Of a stretch of 64,000 nucleotides of DNA, positions 31,099 to 40,766 are shown piece by piece. The notes beneath the pieces are model-generated. The model did no database searches. It was not told the origin of the DNA and saw only the letters and a program-made list of their open reading frames with translations. Origin of the DNA: Novosphingobium guangzhouense (GTDB lineage: Bacteria > Pseudomonadota > Alphaproteobacteria > Sphingomonadales > Sphingomonadaceae); NCBI RefSeq assembly GCF_002896965.1, contig NZ_LYMM01000040.1:1-64000 (forward strand), given 5' to 3'. The translations under genes were made by a program, and so were the position numbers. Position 1 is the stretch's first letter. Each line of letters begins with the position of its first letter.

Positions 31099-33510
31099 AT
31101 GGCCACCCGCCCCATCGCGCCCGGTCGGCGTATCGCCAAGCCGGACTGGCGCGCCGTACTCAAGCGCTCTCTGCGCCGTGCCGGAGAACTGTCCGGCGCG
31201 CTGGTGCTCTTTGCGGGCATGGTGTTCCTTGCCCTTTCGCTGGTGAGCTACCACCAGACCGACCCGTCCACCTCCACTGCGGCGGGCGGCGACGTGCAGA
31301 ACTGGATGGGCGCCACCGGCGCGTGGACGGCGGAGCGGGCGCTGTTCCTGTTCGGCCCGGTTTCCGCGCTATTCGTGCCGCTGCTCTACGTCTTCGGCCG
31401 CAAGCTGTGGCTGCTGGTGGAAGAGGACGACGGCGAAGTGGAGCACAGCGACCAGCGCTGGTGGGTGCCGGTGGGCGTGCTGGCCCTGTCGATGCTGCTG
31501 ATCGCGACGGTGCTCTCTTTGTGGTTCACCAAGCCGGGCGGCAGCCTGCCCGCATCGATGGGCGGCATTTCCGGGTTGCTGGGCGCCAAGGCGATCACCG
31601 CCCTGGCAGGACTTGCGCCCGAAGCCGCGCACAGCTGGATCAAGTTCGCGCTTGCCGTCGTCTGCCTCGGTCTTGGACTGGTGCTGGCGGGCCGCGTCTT
31701 CGCGTTCGACTGGGGCCGCCTGCTGACCCTGCCCGGCCGCATCGGCCGCCTGCCGATCTCCCTCCCCTCGGCCGATGACCTGCCGTTCAAGTCGGCCAAG
31801 GACCGCGAACCAAAGGCCGAACGCGCGGAAAAGCCGGAAAAGGCTGAAGCGCCGATGCGCGTGGCGGAAATGGCGCCCTCCGCCTCTGGCGCCGCCTCTG
31901 CCCCAGCCCGCAAGGCGCCCGAGATCAGCGCCCCCAAGGCCGCGCCGATCCCCGCGCAGTTCGGATCGGAAAGCCGCCAGAAGGACATGTTCGACAAGTA
32001 CGAACTGCCCAGTCTCGACCTGCTGGCCGACCCCGCCCCCAACTCGCAGCCCAAGATCGACAAGCTCAGCCTCGAACGCAACGCGCGCCTGCTGGAAACC
32101 GTGCTCGACGACTTCAACGTCAAGGGCGAAATCACCGCGGTGCGCACCGGTCCGGTCGTCACCATGTACGAACTTGAGCCCGCCCCCGGCATCAAGGCCA
32201 GCCGCGTGATCGGTCTGGCCGACGACATCGCCCGCAACATGTCCGCGATTTCGGCCCGCGTATCCTCGATCCCCGGCCGCACGGTCATGGGCATCGAACT
32301 GCCCAACGCCGATCGCCAGATGGTATCGTTCAAGGAGATGGTCGCCTCCGAAGCGTTCGCCCATCACAAGGGCATGCTGCCGATCATTCTGGGCAAGGAC
32401 ATCGCGGGCGAGCCGGTGGTGGCCGACCTTGCAACGATGCCCCACCTGCTTGTCGCGGGTACGACGGGTTCGGGCAAGTCGGTCGGCCTCAACGCGATCC
32501 TGCTGTCGCTGCTGTATCGTTTGACCCCCGCTCAGTGCCGCCTGATCCTCGTCGATCCCAAGGTTCTCGAACTCAAGAGCTACGACGATATCCCGCATCT
32601 GCTCTCGCCGGTGGTCACCGAACCGCCCAAGGCGATCCGCGCGCTCAAGTGGGCGGTCGAGGAAATGGAACGTCGCTATCGCCAGATGAGCGAGATTTCG
32701 GTCCGCAACCTTGCCAGCTTCAATGAAAAGGTCCGTACCGCTGCCGCCAAGGGCAAGCCGCTGGGCCGCCGCATCCAGATCGGCTTCGACCCCGAAACGG
32801 GCGAGGAACTGTATGAGGACCGCCAGCTCGACTATGAAGTGCTGCCCCAGATCGTCCTTATCGTCGACGAACTGGCCGACCTCATGGTCACCGTCGGCAA
32901 GGAAATCGAAGTGCTGATCCAGCGCCTCTCGCAAAAGAGCCGCGCGGCAGGCATCCACCTGATCATGGCAACGCAACGCCCCTCGGTCGACGTCATCACC
33001 GGCGTCATCAAGGCCAACCTGCCGACCCGCGTGTCCTTCGCCGTCACCAGCCGTATCGACAGCCGCACGATCCTTGGCGAACAGGGCGCCGAACAGCTGC
33101 TGGGCAAGGGCGACATGCTCTACAAGCCCAGTTCCGACCCGATCAAGCGCGTCCACGGCCCCTTCGTTTCCGACGAGGAAGTCGAACACGTGGCCACTTA
33201 CTGGCGTTCGCAGGGCAAGCCCGACTACGTCGATGCCGTCACCAACGAACCCGAGGAAGGCAGCTTCGGCTTCGACGACCTTGACGCCACCGCGTCGGAT
33301 GCCCCGGACGAACGCAAGTACCGGCAGGTCTGCCAGCTGGTGTTCGAAAACCAGAAAGTCTCCGTGTCCTGGCTGCAGCGCCAGATGGGCGTGGGCTACA
33401 ACACCGCCGCCAAGTGGGTGGAGCGCATGGAGCAGGACGGCTATGTCGGCCCCGCCAATCACGTCGGCCGCCGCGATATCTACCGCGACGAGAACGGAAA
33501 CCCGCTTTGA
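31099..33510 (+). CDS. ftsK: DNA translocase FtsK/SpoIIIE
   Basis: 803 residues. Four or five N-terminal membrane helices (to about residue 205) anchor it at the division septum. A short Lys/Glu/Ala/Pro linker follows, then the RecA-like motor with Walker A GTTGSGKS (about 454-461) and Walker B LIVDELADLM (about 585-594), and a C-terminal winged-helix gamma domain (VSWLQRQMGVGYNTAAKWVE) that reads KOPS polarity. It pumps chromosome dimers to dif for XerCD resolution during division. Length matches alphaproteobacterial FtsK. The next gene overlaps its stop (TTGA). Confidence 0.97.
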   Translation: MATRPIAPGRRIAKPDWRAVLKRSLRRAGELSGALVLFAGMVFLALSLVSYHQTDPSTSTAAGGDVQNWMGATGAWTAERALFLFGPVSALFVPLLYVFGRKLWLLVEEDDGEVEHSDQRWWVPVGVLALSMLLIATVLSLWFTKPGGSLPASMGGISGLLGAKAITALAGLAPEAAHSWIKFALAVVCLGLGLVLAGRVFAFDWGRLLTLPGRIGRLPISLPSADDLPFKSAKDREPKAERAEKPEKAEAPMRVAEMAPSASGAASAPARKAPEISAPKAAPIPAQFGSESRQKDMFDKYELPSLDLLADPAPNSQPKIDKLSLERNARLLETVLDDFNVKGEITAVRTGPVVTMYELEPAPGIKASRVIGLADDIARNMSAISARVSSIPGRTVMGIELPNADRQMVSFKEMVASEAFAHHKGMLPIILGKDIAGEPVVADLATMPHLLVAGTTGSGKSVGLNAILLSLLYRLTPAQCRLILVDPKVLELKSYDDIPHLLSPVVTEPPKAIRALKWAVEEMERRYRQMSEISVRNLASFNEKVRTAAAKGKPLGRRIQIGFDPETGEELYEDRQLDYEVLPQIVLIVDELADLMVTVGKEIEVLIQRLSQKSRAAGIHLIMATQRPSVDVITGVIKANLPTRVSFAVTSRIDSRTILGEQGAEQLLGKGDMLYKPSSDPIKRVHGPFVSDEEVEHVATYWRSQGKPDYVDAVTNEPEEGSFGFDDLDATASDAPDERKYRQVCQLVFENQKVSVSWLQRQMGVGYNTAAKWVERMEQDGYVGPANHVGRRDIYRDENGNPL

Positions 33511-33932
33511 GGCGTATCGCCGCGCTGGTCATGGCGGGCATTCCGGTGGCGGCGATGGCCGCCGCGCCTGTGCTTACCACCACCAGCGGCAGCTGGGTCC
33601 GGGTGTTCACGCAGGAGGTCGAAACCGCCGTGGGCCGCAGCGTCCGCGTCGATGCGGCCAGCATGAAGGCGGGCGGACTGGGCCGCAGCTTTCGCGAACT
33701 GGACGTGCTGACGAAAAACCGGGGCGCGCTGCCGCGCGGCACCATGCAGTTCATGCTGCGCAGCGTGAACTGCGCCACCGGCACCACGCGTGTGGAGCAA
33801 TGGCAGATGATCGGCGCCAACGGCGCGACGCTGGGCGGTTCGGCCACTCCGGGCACGGCGCAGCGGGTGCGCTGGGACAACGAGGACGGCCTTGTCATCC
33901 GCTACGTTTGCCAGGGCATACTGCCGCGCTGA
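33507..33932 (+). CDS. Exported protein of unknown function downstream of ftsK
   Basis: 141 residues if the TTG at 33507 is used (it overlaps the ftsK stop); an ATG at 33531 would shorten the signal peptide too much. The N-terminus LRRIAALVMAGIPVAAMAAA is a Sec signal with an AxA cleavage site. The mature part is beta-rich with two Cys (SVNCATG and YVCQG) that could pair in the periplasm. Similar surface-adhesin-type short proteins occur widely, but I do not recognise the family. Confidence 0.65.
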   Translation: MRRIAALVMAGIPVAAMAAAPVLTTTSGSWVRVFTQEVETAVGRSVRVDAASMKAGGLGRSFRELDVLTKNRGALPRGTMQFMLRSVNCATGTTRVEQWQMIGANGATLGGSATPGTAQRVRWDNEDGLVIRYVCQGILPR

Positions 33933-34046
33933 CGGGGCCTTGAGTGGTGGCGGCGCCCCCACCATCGTATGGTTGGCCAAAAACGCTGCCGCCCGCTAAG
34001 ACAGGCGCACCTGCCCCCACACACACGAAATTCCCGAAAGGCCCCG

Positions 34047-35804
34047 ATGGAAGAACATGCCCAGGCATTCCTGCTGCGCGACGGTTTCCTGCTGCTGGGC
34101 ACCGCGCTAGGCTTTGTCCTGCTGTTCCGGCGGCTTGGCATCGGTGCCACGCTGGGTTTCCTGACCACCGGCGCGGTGCTGGGCCCCTACATCCTCAACC
34201 TTGTCGGCGATCCCGAAAGCAAGATGGGGATCGCGGAGCTGGGCATCACCCTGCTGCTGTTCATCGTCGGCCTTGAACTGGCGCCCGCCCGCCTGTGGAA
34301 GATGCGCCACGAGATTTTCGGGCTGGGCCTGCTGCAAGTGGTGCTGTGCGGACTGGCCGTTTCGGGCGTGATCTATTTCTTCACCGGCTTCAGCCTCGAA
34401 GCATCGCTGGCGCTGGGGCTGCCGCTTGGGCTGTCCTCCACTGCGCAGGTTCTGCCGATGCTGCAGAGCGCGGGCCGCCTGCACACGCCGTTCGGCGAGC
34501 GATCCTTCGCGATCCTGCTGTTCCAGGACCTGTCGATCATCCCGCTCATCACCATCATCGCGGCCATGAACCGCAACCCCGCGCTGCCTTCCGGGCCGCC
34601 GGGATGGGTGCTGGGGCTGGAGACGATCGCCGCAATCGTCGGCCTGATCCTTGCAGGCCGCTTCGCGATCCGCCCCCTGTTCCGCCTGATCGGCAATCTG
34701 GGCGAACGCGAGATGTTCGTCTTCGCCGCGCTGTTCACGGTCATGGCATCGGGCGCACTGATGCAGGCGCTGGGCCTGTCGACCGCGCTGGGCGCCTTCA
34801 TCGCCGGCGTCATGCTGGCGGATTCGCCCTATCGCCACGAACTTGAAGCCGATGTCGAGCCGTTCCGCGCGATCCTGCTGGGCCTGTTCTTCATGTCCGT
34901 CGGCATGTTGCTAGACTTGTCCGCCATCGCCGAACGTCCGCTGTTCGTGATCGCGATGGCGCTGGCGCTGATTGCCGTGAAGGGCGGCATCATCTTCCTC
35001 CTTGGCCTTGCCTTCCGGATGGAGTGGCGCAGCGCGCTGGCGCTGGGCCTGCTGCTGAGCCAGGGGGGCGAATTCGCCTTCGTGCTGTTCGCGCAGGCCA
35101 GCAGCGCCCTGCTCATCAGTGCCGAAGCGACCAGCCTGTTCAGCGCCATCGTCACCCTTTCCATGGTGACCACGCCGTTCCTGATGATGGCGACGCGCGG
35201 CATCCGCGAAAGGCCCGAAGGCAAGAAGGAAGAGCGCGAAGGCCCGCACGAGGACGGCGCCAATGCCATCGTCGTTGGCTATGGCCGCTTCGGGCAGACG
35301 GTGGCGCAGATCCTCATCGCCGCCGACATTCCGGTAACGATGATCGACACCGACATCGAGATGATCGACATCGCACGCGGCTTCGGCGCGCAAGTCTGGT
35401 TCGGCGACGGCACCCGGATCGACCTGCTGCGCCAGGCAGGCGCGGGAGAAGCGGAACTGATCGTCTTCTGCATCGACGGCGACCAGCTGACCGATGCCTT
35501 CCTGCAGGCGGTGCACACCGCGTTCCCCCACGCGCAGATCCACGCCCGCGTGTTCGACCGCCGCGCGCTGCTGCGCCTGAAGGATTCGCCGGTCACATCG
35601 ATGGCGCGCGAAGTGATGGAATCGGCCGTGGTGCTGGCGCGCAAGGCTCTCAAGGGCCTCGACATCGCGCTGGCCGACATAGACCGGGCGGAACAGGCCT
35701 ATCGCAAGAGCGACAAGGAACGCCTGACCCTGCAATATGAAAGCGGCGACCTGCGCGCCGCGCGCGAACATATCATCACCCAGCGTCCAAGGGATCGGCG
35801 CTAA
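34047..35804 (+). CDS. CPA2 monovalent cation:proton antiporter, KefB/KefC-like
   Basis: 585 residues from the ATG at 34047. Twelve to thirteen membrane helices make the Na+/H+ exchanger domain (GLELAPARLWKMRHEIFG, LSSTAQVLPML, FQDLSIIPL). A cytosolic TrkA-N/RCK domain starts near residue 405 with VVGYGRFGQTVAQIL and ends in a coiled helix. Kef proteins expel K+ under electrophile stress gated by glutathione adducts; whether this one binds glutathione is not visible. No KefF/KefG partner is adjacent. The stop overlaps the convergent thioesterase stop. Confidence 0.9.
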   Translation: MEEHAQAFLLRDGFLLLGTALGFVLLFRRLGIGATLGFLTTGAVLGPYILNLVGDPESKMGIAELGITLLLFIVGLELAPARLWKMRHEIFGLGLLQVVLCGLAVSGVIYFFTGFSLEASLALGLPLGLSSTAQVLPMLQSAGRLHTPFGERSFAILLFQDLSIIPLITIIAAMNRNPALPSGPPGWVLGLETIAAIVGLILAGRFAIRPLFRLIGNLGEREMFVFAALFTVMASGALMQALGLSTALGAFIAGVMLADSPYRHELEADVEPFRAILLGLFFMSVGMLLDLSAIAERPLFVIAMALALIAVKGGIIFLLGLAFRMEWRSALALGLLLSQGGEFAFVLFAQASSALLISAEATSLFSAIVTLSMVTTPFLMMATRGIRERPEGKKEEREGPHEDGANAIVVGYGRFGQTVAQILIAADIPVTMIDTDIEMIDIARGFGAQVWFGDGTRIDLLRQAGAGEAELIVFCIDGDQLTDAFLQAVHTAFPHAQIHARVFDRRALLRLKDSPVTSMAREVMESAVVLARKALKGLDIALADIDRAEQAYRKSDKERLTLQYESGDLRAAREHIITQRPRDRR

Positions 35805-36199
35805 GGCTGCTTCGCCCCCACGAACGGCGCCGCCACTTCCGACGGCACCCGCATCAGCCGACCCGAGGCGATGTCGATCATCGCCCAGGTCGTGCGGGCG
35901 GACACGATCACCTTGCCCGCACCGTTGCGGAAATCCACACGCCGGTCGAACCGCGCGCCGACCGGGCCATCGGGAATGAAGGTTTCCCCCGTCACGCTTT
36001 CGCCCTCGCGGATATTACCGCGGTAGTCGATCTCGTGACGGGTGACGAGCCAGGCGTACTTCGCCTGATGTTCGGCCGGGGCGACGGCGGCCCAGTGCGC
36101 GCCCGCCATCGCCTCCATCCACTGCACCCACACCGCGTTGTTCACGTGGCCCATCACATCGATGTGCTCCGGACTTGCGGTGAAGGTGAGGGTGAACAT
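35801..36199 (-). CDS. Acyl-CoA thioesterase, hotdog fold (4HBT/YbgC-like)
   Basis: 132 residues. MFTLTFTASPEHIDVMGHVN holds the D-x-x-GHVNN catalytic-site pattern of 4-hydroxybenzoyl-CoA thioesterase-type enzymes, followed by a HEIDYRGNIREGESV strand pair. It should hydrolyse an acyl-CoA thioester; substrate unknown. The ATG overlaps the stop of the oligopeptidase gene (TGATG), so the two are translated together. Confidence 0.87.
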   Translation of the reverse strand: MFTLTFTASPEHIDVMGHVNNAVWVQWMEAMAGAHWAAVAPAEHQAKYAWLVTRHEIDYRGNIREGESVTGETFIPDGPVGARFDRRVDFRNGAGKVIVSARTTWAMIDIASGRLMRVPSEVAAPFVGAKQP

Positions 36200-38295
36200 C
36201 AGCCCTTGATCCCCAGCTGCCACAGGATGAAGGCGAATTCCTCCGCCGTTTCCTTCAGGCTCTCGAAGCGGCCGGACTTGCCGCCGTGGCCTGCGCCCAT
36301 GTTGGTCTTGAGGAGCAGTTCGTTGCCGTCGGTCTTCACCTCGCGCAAGCGCGCCACCCACTTGGCCGGCTCCCAATAGGTCACGCGCGGGTCGTTGAGG
36401 CCCGCCGTTACCATCAGCGGCGGATAGTCCTGCGCCTTGACCTGATCGTAGGGGCTGTAACCAAGGATCAGGTCGAAGGCGGCCTTGTCCTCGATCGGGT
36501 TGCCCCATTCCGGCCACTCGCCCGGCGTCAGCGGCAGGGTATCGTCGAGCATGGTGTTGAGCACGTCCACGAAGGGCACGTGCGCCACCACCGCGCCGAA
36601 CAGTTCGGGATCGGAATTGATCACCGCGCCCATCAGTTCGCCGCCCGCCGATCCGCCGGAAATGCTGATCCGGCCCGCCTCGGTAAAGCCGCGCTCGATC
36701 AGGCCCTTCGCCACATCGACAAAGTCGTTGAAGGCGTTTTCGCGCCGCTCCAGCTTGCCCGCCTTGTACCACGCGCGGCCAAGGTCGTCGCCGCCGCGGA
36801 TATGCGCGATGGCATAGGCGAAGCCGCGATCGACCAGGCTGAGGCGCGAGGTGGAGAAGCCCGGATCGATCGAGATACCATAGGCACCGTAGCCATAGAG
36901 GTGCAGCGGGCCCGAACCGCCCACGGTTTCGGCGCGGTCCTTGCGGTAGACGATCGACACCGGGATCGCGGTGCCGTCCCGCGCAGGGATCTCAAGCCGC
37001 TCGGTGGCGTAAAGCGAAGCGTCGTAGCCCGAGGGGATTTCCTGGACCTTGAGTGTCTCCAGCGTCCGCGCGGCAACGTCGTAATCCATCACCGAGGACG
37101 GCGCGACCATCGACTCGTAAGTCAGCCGCAGCTTTTCCATGTGCCATTCGGGGTTGTTCGACATGCCCGCCGAATAGCTGGCTTCCGGGAACGAGATCGG
37201 CTCGACGCGGGCCGGATCGTCGTAATAGCGCACCTCGATCTGGTCGAGGCCCGCACCGGTGCCGGCCGACTTGCGCCCCTCTATCACGTAGAAGTCCCGG
37301 AACAGGTCCATGCCCGTCAGGTAGAACGCGTCCGTACCCTCGATCAGCGTGGTCCATTCGCCGGGGTTGGCAAGCGGCGCGGTGGCGAGGCGGAAGTTTT
37401 CGTGCGTGTCGTTCGTGTGGATGTAGAGCACATCGTCGCGCTCATCGACATCGTATTCCACGCCCTTGACGCGCGGCTTGACGAGGATCTGTTCGCCCAG
37501 CGGATCGTCGGCCAGAACCATGCGGCATTCGCTGGTCTCATGATCGCTGGTGCCGATCAGCAGCCACTTTTCATTCGACGAAAGCGAGGAGCCGACGCGA
37601 AAGCCTTCGTCATCCTCATGGAAGAGTTCGACGTCATCCTCCACCGGCTGGCCCAGCCAGTGCAGGCGGGCATTGTCGGTGCGCCACTGCTCGTTCGCCA
37701 GCGAGTAGACGAGGCCCTTGTCCTGCGCCACCCAGACCAGCGAGGACAGCGTGCCGGGGATCTCGTCAGGCAGCAGTTCGCCGGTTTCCAGATTCTTGAT
37801 CCGCGCGGTGAAGCGTTCCGAACCGTTGTCGTCGCAGGCATAGGCCAGCAACTTGCCGTCGGTCGTGGTCGAGATCGCGCCGAGGCGGAAGTATTCCTTG
37901 CCTTCCGCCAGGGCCACTTCGTCAAGGATCAGTTCGGCATCGCCGCCCGCCACGGGCTTGCGCCACCACTTCTTGTATTCGGCGCCTTCCTCGAACTCGA
38001 TCCAGTAGAGCCAGTCGCCGTCCTTCTGCGGCACCGACGAATCGGCCTCCTTGATGCGGCCGCGCATTTCCTTGAACAGACCGTCGATGCGGCCCTTGTG
38101 CTGGTCCATCTTCGATTCGAACCAGCGGTTCTCCGCCTCCAGATGCGCCAGAACTTCCTTGTCCTTCACGTCGGGATAGCCGGGATCGCGCAGCCACGCG
38201 TAATCGTCGCTGACGGTGACGCCGTGGCGGGTGAAGGAGTGCGGCTTCTTCGCCGCTTGCGGGGGACCGATCAGGGTCGGGGTGGAATCTGCCAT
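36199..38295 (-). CDS. ptrB: S9A prolyl oligopeptidase family peptidase, oligopeptidase B-like
   Basis: 698 residues from MADSTPTLIG (an ATG three codons upstream is possible). The N-terminal propeller domain (about 70-400) filters peptides. The hydrolase domain carries the nucleophile in SISGGSAGGELMG (Ser near 547), Asp in GLNDPRVTYWE (near 635) and His in GAGHGGKSGR (near 669). Oligopeptidase B cuts short peptides after basic residues in the cytoplasm; no signal peptide is seen, in agreement. Divergent from the aminopeptidase P gene across about 50 bp. Confidence 0.9.
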   Translation of the reverse strand: MADSTPTLIGPPQAAKKPHSFTRHGVTVSDDYAWLRDPGYPDVKDKEVLAHLEAENRWFESKMDQHKGRIDGLFKEMRGRIKEADSSVPQKDGDWLYWIEFEEGAEYKKWWRKPVAGGDAELILDEVALAEGKEYFRLGAISTTTDGKLLAYACDDNGSERFTARIKNLETGELLPDEIPGTLSSLVWVAQDKGLVYSLANEQWRTDNARLHWLGQPVEDDVELFHEDDEGFRVGSSLSSNEKWLLIGTSDHETSECRMVLADDPLGEQILVKPRVKGVEYDVDERDDVLYIHTNDTHENFRLATAPLANPGEWTTLIEGTDAFYLTGMDLFRDFYVIEGRKSAGTGAGLDQIEVRYYDDPARVEPISFPEASYSAGMSNNPEWHMEKLRLTYESMVAPSSVMDYDVAARTLETLKVQEIPSGYDASLYATERLEIPARDGTAIPVSIVYRKDRAETVGGSGPLHLYGYGAYGISIDPGFSTSRLSLVDRGFAYAIAHIRGGDDLGRAWYKAGKLERRENAFNDFVDVAKGLIERGFTEAGRISISGGSAGGELMGAVINSDPELFGAVVAHVPFVDVLNTMLDDTLPLTPGEWPEWGNPIEDKAAFDLILGYSPYDQVKAQDYPPLMVTAGLNDPRVTYWEPAKWVARLREVKTDGNELLLKTNMGAGHGGKSGRFESLKETAEEFAFILWQLGIKG

Positions 38296-38345
38296 GCGCA
38301 CCATCTATGATTGCACAATACCCCCCGCAAGCCGGAACCCATGAC

Positions 38346-40166
38346 ATGCTGATGAATACCCACGAAGCCCGCCTCGATGCGCTCCGCAAGGAACTGAAGG
38401 CGCGCGGCCTTGATGGCTTCGTGATCCCGATCTCCGACGAACATATGAGCGAATACGTGGGCGCCTATGCCCAGCGGCTGGAATGGCTGACCGGCTTCGG
38501 CGGATCGGCCGGGACCGCCGTGGTGCTGACCGACGCCACCCTTTCGCCCGCCGCCGCCATGTTCGTGGACGGGCGCTATACCCTGCAGGTGCGCGATCAG
38601 GTGGACGGGCGGCTCTATGCCTATGAAAGCGTTCCCGCCACCAGCGTCCCGGCGTGGCTGGCGCAGCATGCGCCCAAGGGCGCGCGGATCGGCTACGATG
38701 CATGGCTGCACGGCTCCAGGTGGGCAGAGGCGGTGGAAATCACGCTGGCGGCACAGGGCGGCGCGCTGATCGCGGTGGAAGGCAACCCGATCGACGCGGT
38801 GTGGGAAGACCAGCCGCTGCCCTCCGCCGCCCCCGCCATCGTCCACCCCGACCAGTTCACCGGCGAGGCCAGCGAGGCCAAGCGCGCCGCCGTTTCCGAA
38901 TGGCTCAGCGCCCGCAACCTTGACGCGACGGTGATCACCGCGCTCGATTCGATCGCCTGGCTGCTCAACATCCGCGGCGCCGACGTGGACCGCACCCCGG
39001 TGGCGCTGTCCTACGTCATCGCCCGCAGGGACGGCACCGCCGACCTGTTCATCGCCGGAGAGAAAGTGACGGACGACGTGCGCCGCCACCTTGGCAACGC
39101 CGTCACCGTGCGTGAACGCGCCGCCTTCGTCGAAGGGCTGCGCGAACTGGCGGGCAAGCGCGTCGCGGTCGATCCCGAGCGTGCGGTCAGCGCCATCTTC
39201 GAAGAGCTTCGCGACGCCGGCGCCACGCTGGTCGAGGAACGCGACCCCACCGTGCTGCCCAAGGCGGTGAAGAACCCGGTGGAACAGGCCGGACACCGCG
39301 CCGCGCAGGGGCGTGACGCCGCCGCCGTCACCCGCTTCCTCCACTGGCTGGCGCTCGAAGCGCCCAAGGGTGAAGTCACCGAACTGTCCGCCGCTGCAAA
39401 GCTGCAGGATTTCCGCGCCATCGATCCCAGCCTGCGCGACCTGTCGTTCGACACGATTTCCGGCGCCGGGCCGAACGGAGCCAGCCCGCACTACCGCGTG
39501 TCCGAGGAAACCAGCCTCACGCTCGAACCCAACTCGGTCTACCTCGTGGACTCGGGCGGGCAGTACCCGGATGGCACCACCGACATCACCCGCACCGTCT
39601 GGGTCGGGCCCGATGCGCCGTTTGCCGAAGTGAAGGACCGCTTCACCCGCGTGCTCAAGGGCCACATCGCGCTGGCCCTTGCGGTGTTCCCCAAGGGCAC
39701 GGCAGGCAGCCAGCTGGACGTGCTGGCCCGTCATGCGCTGTGGCAGGTCGGGCTGGACTATGCCCACGGCACCGGCCACGGCGTCGGCAGCTTCCTGGCG
39801 GTCCACGAAGGGCCGCAGCGCATCGCCAAGTCATCGGGCGGTCAGGCGGGAACCGACCAGCCGCTGCTGCCCGGCATGTTCCTTTCCAACGAACCGGGTT
39901 ACTACAAGACGGGCGAATACGGCATCCGGATCGAGAACCTGATCCTTGTCGAAAAGCGCGAGATCGCCGGTTCCGACGGCGAATACTACGGCTTCGAAAC
40001 GCTGACCCATGTGCCCATAGAACGGCGCCTGGTCGACACTGCGCTGCTCTCCCCGCAGGAGATCGCGTGGTGGAACGATTACCACGCGCGGGTGCGGGAA
40101 ATCGTGGCTCCGCAGCTTGAGGGCGAGGCGCTGGCCTGGCTCGAGGCGCAGTGCCAACCGCTCTGA
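38346..40166 (+). CDS. M24 Xaa-Pro aminopeptidase (aminopeptidase P, 600-residue type)
   Basis: 606 residues from MLMNTHEARLDAL. Two creatinase-like N-terminal domains (from FVIPISDEHMSEYVG and from ATVITALDSIAWLLNIRG) precede the pita-bread catalytic domain. Metal ligands are seen in YLVDSGGQYPDGTTDITRT (two Asp), GTGHGVGSFLAVHEGP (His), MFLSNEPGYYK (Glu) and GIRIENLILVE (Glu). It removes an N-terminal residue preceding proline. Cytoplasmic by composition. Confidence 0.93.
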   Translation: MLMNTHEARLDALRKELKARGLDGFVIPISDEHMSEYVGAYAQRLEWLTGFGGSAGTAVVLTDATLSPAAAMFVDGRYTLQVRDQVDGRLYAYESVPATSVPAWLAQHAPKGARIGYDAWLHGSRWAEAVEITLAAQGGALIAVEGNPIDAVWEDQPLPSAAPAIVHPDQFTGEASEAKRAAVSEWLSARNLDATVITALDSIAWLLNIRGADVDRTPVALSYVIARRDGTADLFIAGEKVTDDVRRHLGNAVTVRERAAFVEGLRELAGKRVAVDPERAVSAIFEELRDAGATLVEERDPTVLPKAVKNPVEQAGHRAAQGRDAAAVTRFLHWLALEAPKGEVTELSAAAKLQDFRAIDPSLRDLSFDTISGAGPNGASPHYRVSEETSLTLEPNSVYLVDSGGQYPDGTTDITRTVWVGPDAPFAEVKDRFTRVLKGHIALALAVFPKGTAGSQLDVLARHALWQVGLDYAHGTGHGVGSFLAVHEGPQRIAKSSGGQAGTDQPLLPGMFLSNEPGYYKTGEYGIRIENLILVEKREIAGSDGEYYGFETLTHVPIERRLVDTALLSPQEIAWWNDYHARVREIVAPQLEGEALAWLEAQCQPL

Positions 40167-40181
40167 CCCGGCCCTTCTGAC

Positions 40182-40577
40182 ATGAGCGCACACGACCTTC
40201 GCACCCATCCGGTCCACCTTGGCCTTGGTGCGAAGGTCGTGGATCAGCCTGCCTTCACCGGCATGGACTGGTATGCCGCCTATGCCGCGCGAACGGCGGC
40301 GGACGGCAAGGAAGGCCGCCTTGTCAGCCTGTTCGATTTCTCCGTCAGCTGGGATTCCTGGGAAATGCACCCGGAGGGCGACGAACTGGTCGTGTGCCTT
40401 TCAGGCGAAATCACGCTGATCCAGGAATTCCCCGATGGCCGCCTGCATTGCGAGACATTGCAGCCCGGCCAGTACATCGTGAACCCGGCGGGCGTGTGGC
40501 ACACCGCCGATGTCTCGCAGCCCGCCAGCGCGCTTTTTGTAACGGCGGGCATGGGTACTGAGGGCCGCCCGCGCTGA
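40182..40577 (+). CDS. Single-domain cupin protein
   Basis: 131 residues. The cupin boxes are WEMHPEGDELVVCLSGEITL (His, Glu) and GQYIVNPAGVWHTADV (His). It lies 15 bases after the aminopeptidase gene and is likely co-transcribed. No substrate clue. The family includes small metal-binding oxygenases and non-catalytic sugar binders. Confidence 0.8.
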   Translation: MSAHDLRTHPVHLGLGAKVVDQPAFTGMDWYAAYAARTAADGKEGRLVSLFDFSVSWDSWEMHPEGDELVVCLSGEITLIQEFPDGRLHCETLQPGQYIVNPAGVWHTADVSQPASALFVTAGMGTEGRPR

Positions 40578-40688
40578 TTGCGCCAGTTTGCGATCGGATG
40601 AACACCTCGCCCTACTTGTGACAATTCACGACAATAAACGCCTGTCCCGGCACACCTTAGCGACAACCCGCGTTTAGAAGGGATCACA

Positions 40689-40741
40689 GAGAGCCACAGG
40701 GCAGTTCTTCCCCCTCCCTTCCCTTCTGGTCTGTGGCTCTC
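40689..40741 (+). promoter_or_regulatory. Long 5' hairpin ahead of the EF-hand gene
   Basis: Perfect 11-bp arms GAGAGCCACAG and CTGTGGCTCTC enclose a 31-base pyrimidine-rich loop. The hairpin ends 25 bases before the ATG at 40767. There is no U tract, so a simple terminator is unlikely. It may control translation or mRNA stability, or bind a regulator as DNA. Confidence 0.55.
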
Positions 40742-40766
40742 ATCCAATTGTTACGGGACAAGACAC

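Noticed and set aside
31369..33462. Leftward open frame of almost 700 codons inside ftsK
   Set aside because: Antisense to FtsK with its Walker motifs; composition is a mirror of the coding strand (His/Asp/Arg/Gly-rich) with no family motif.
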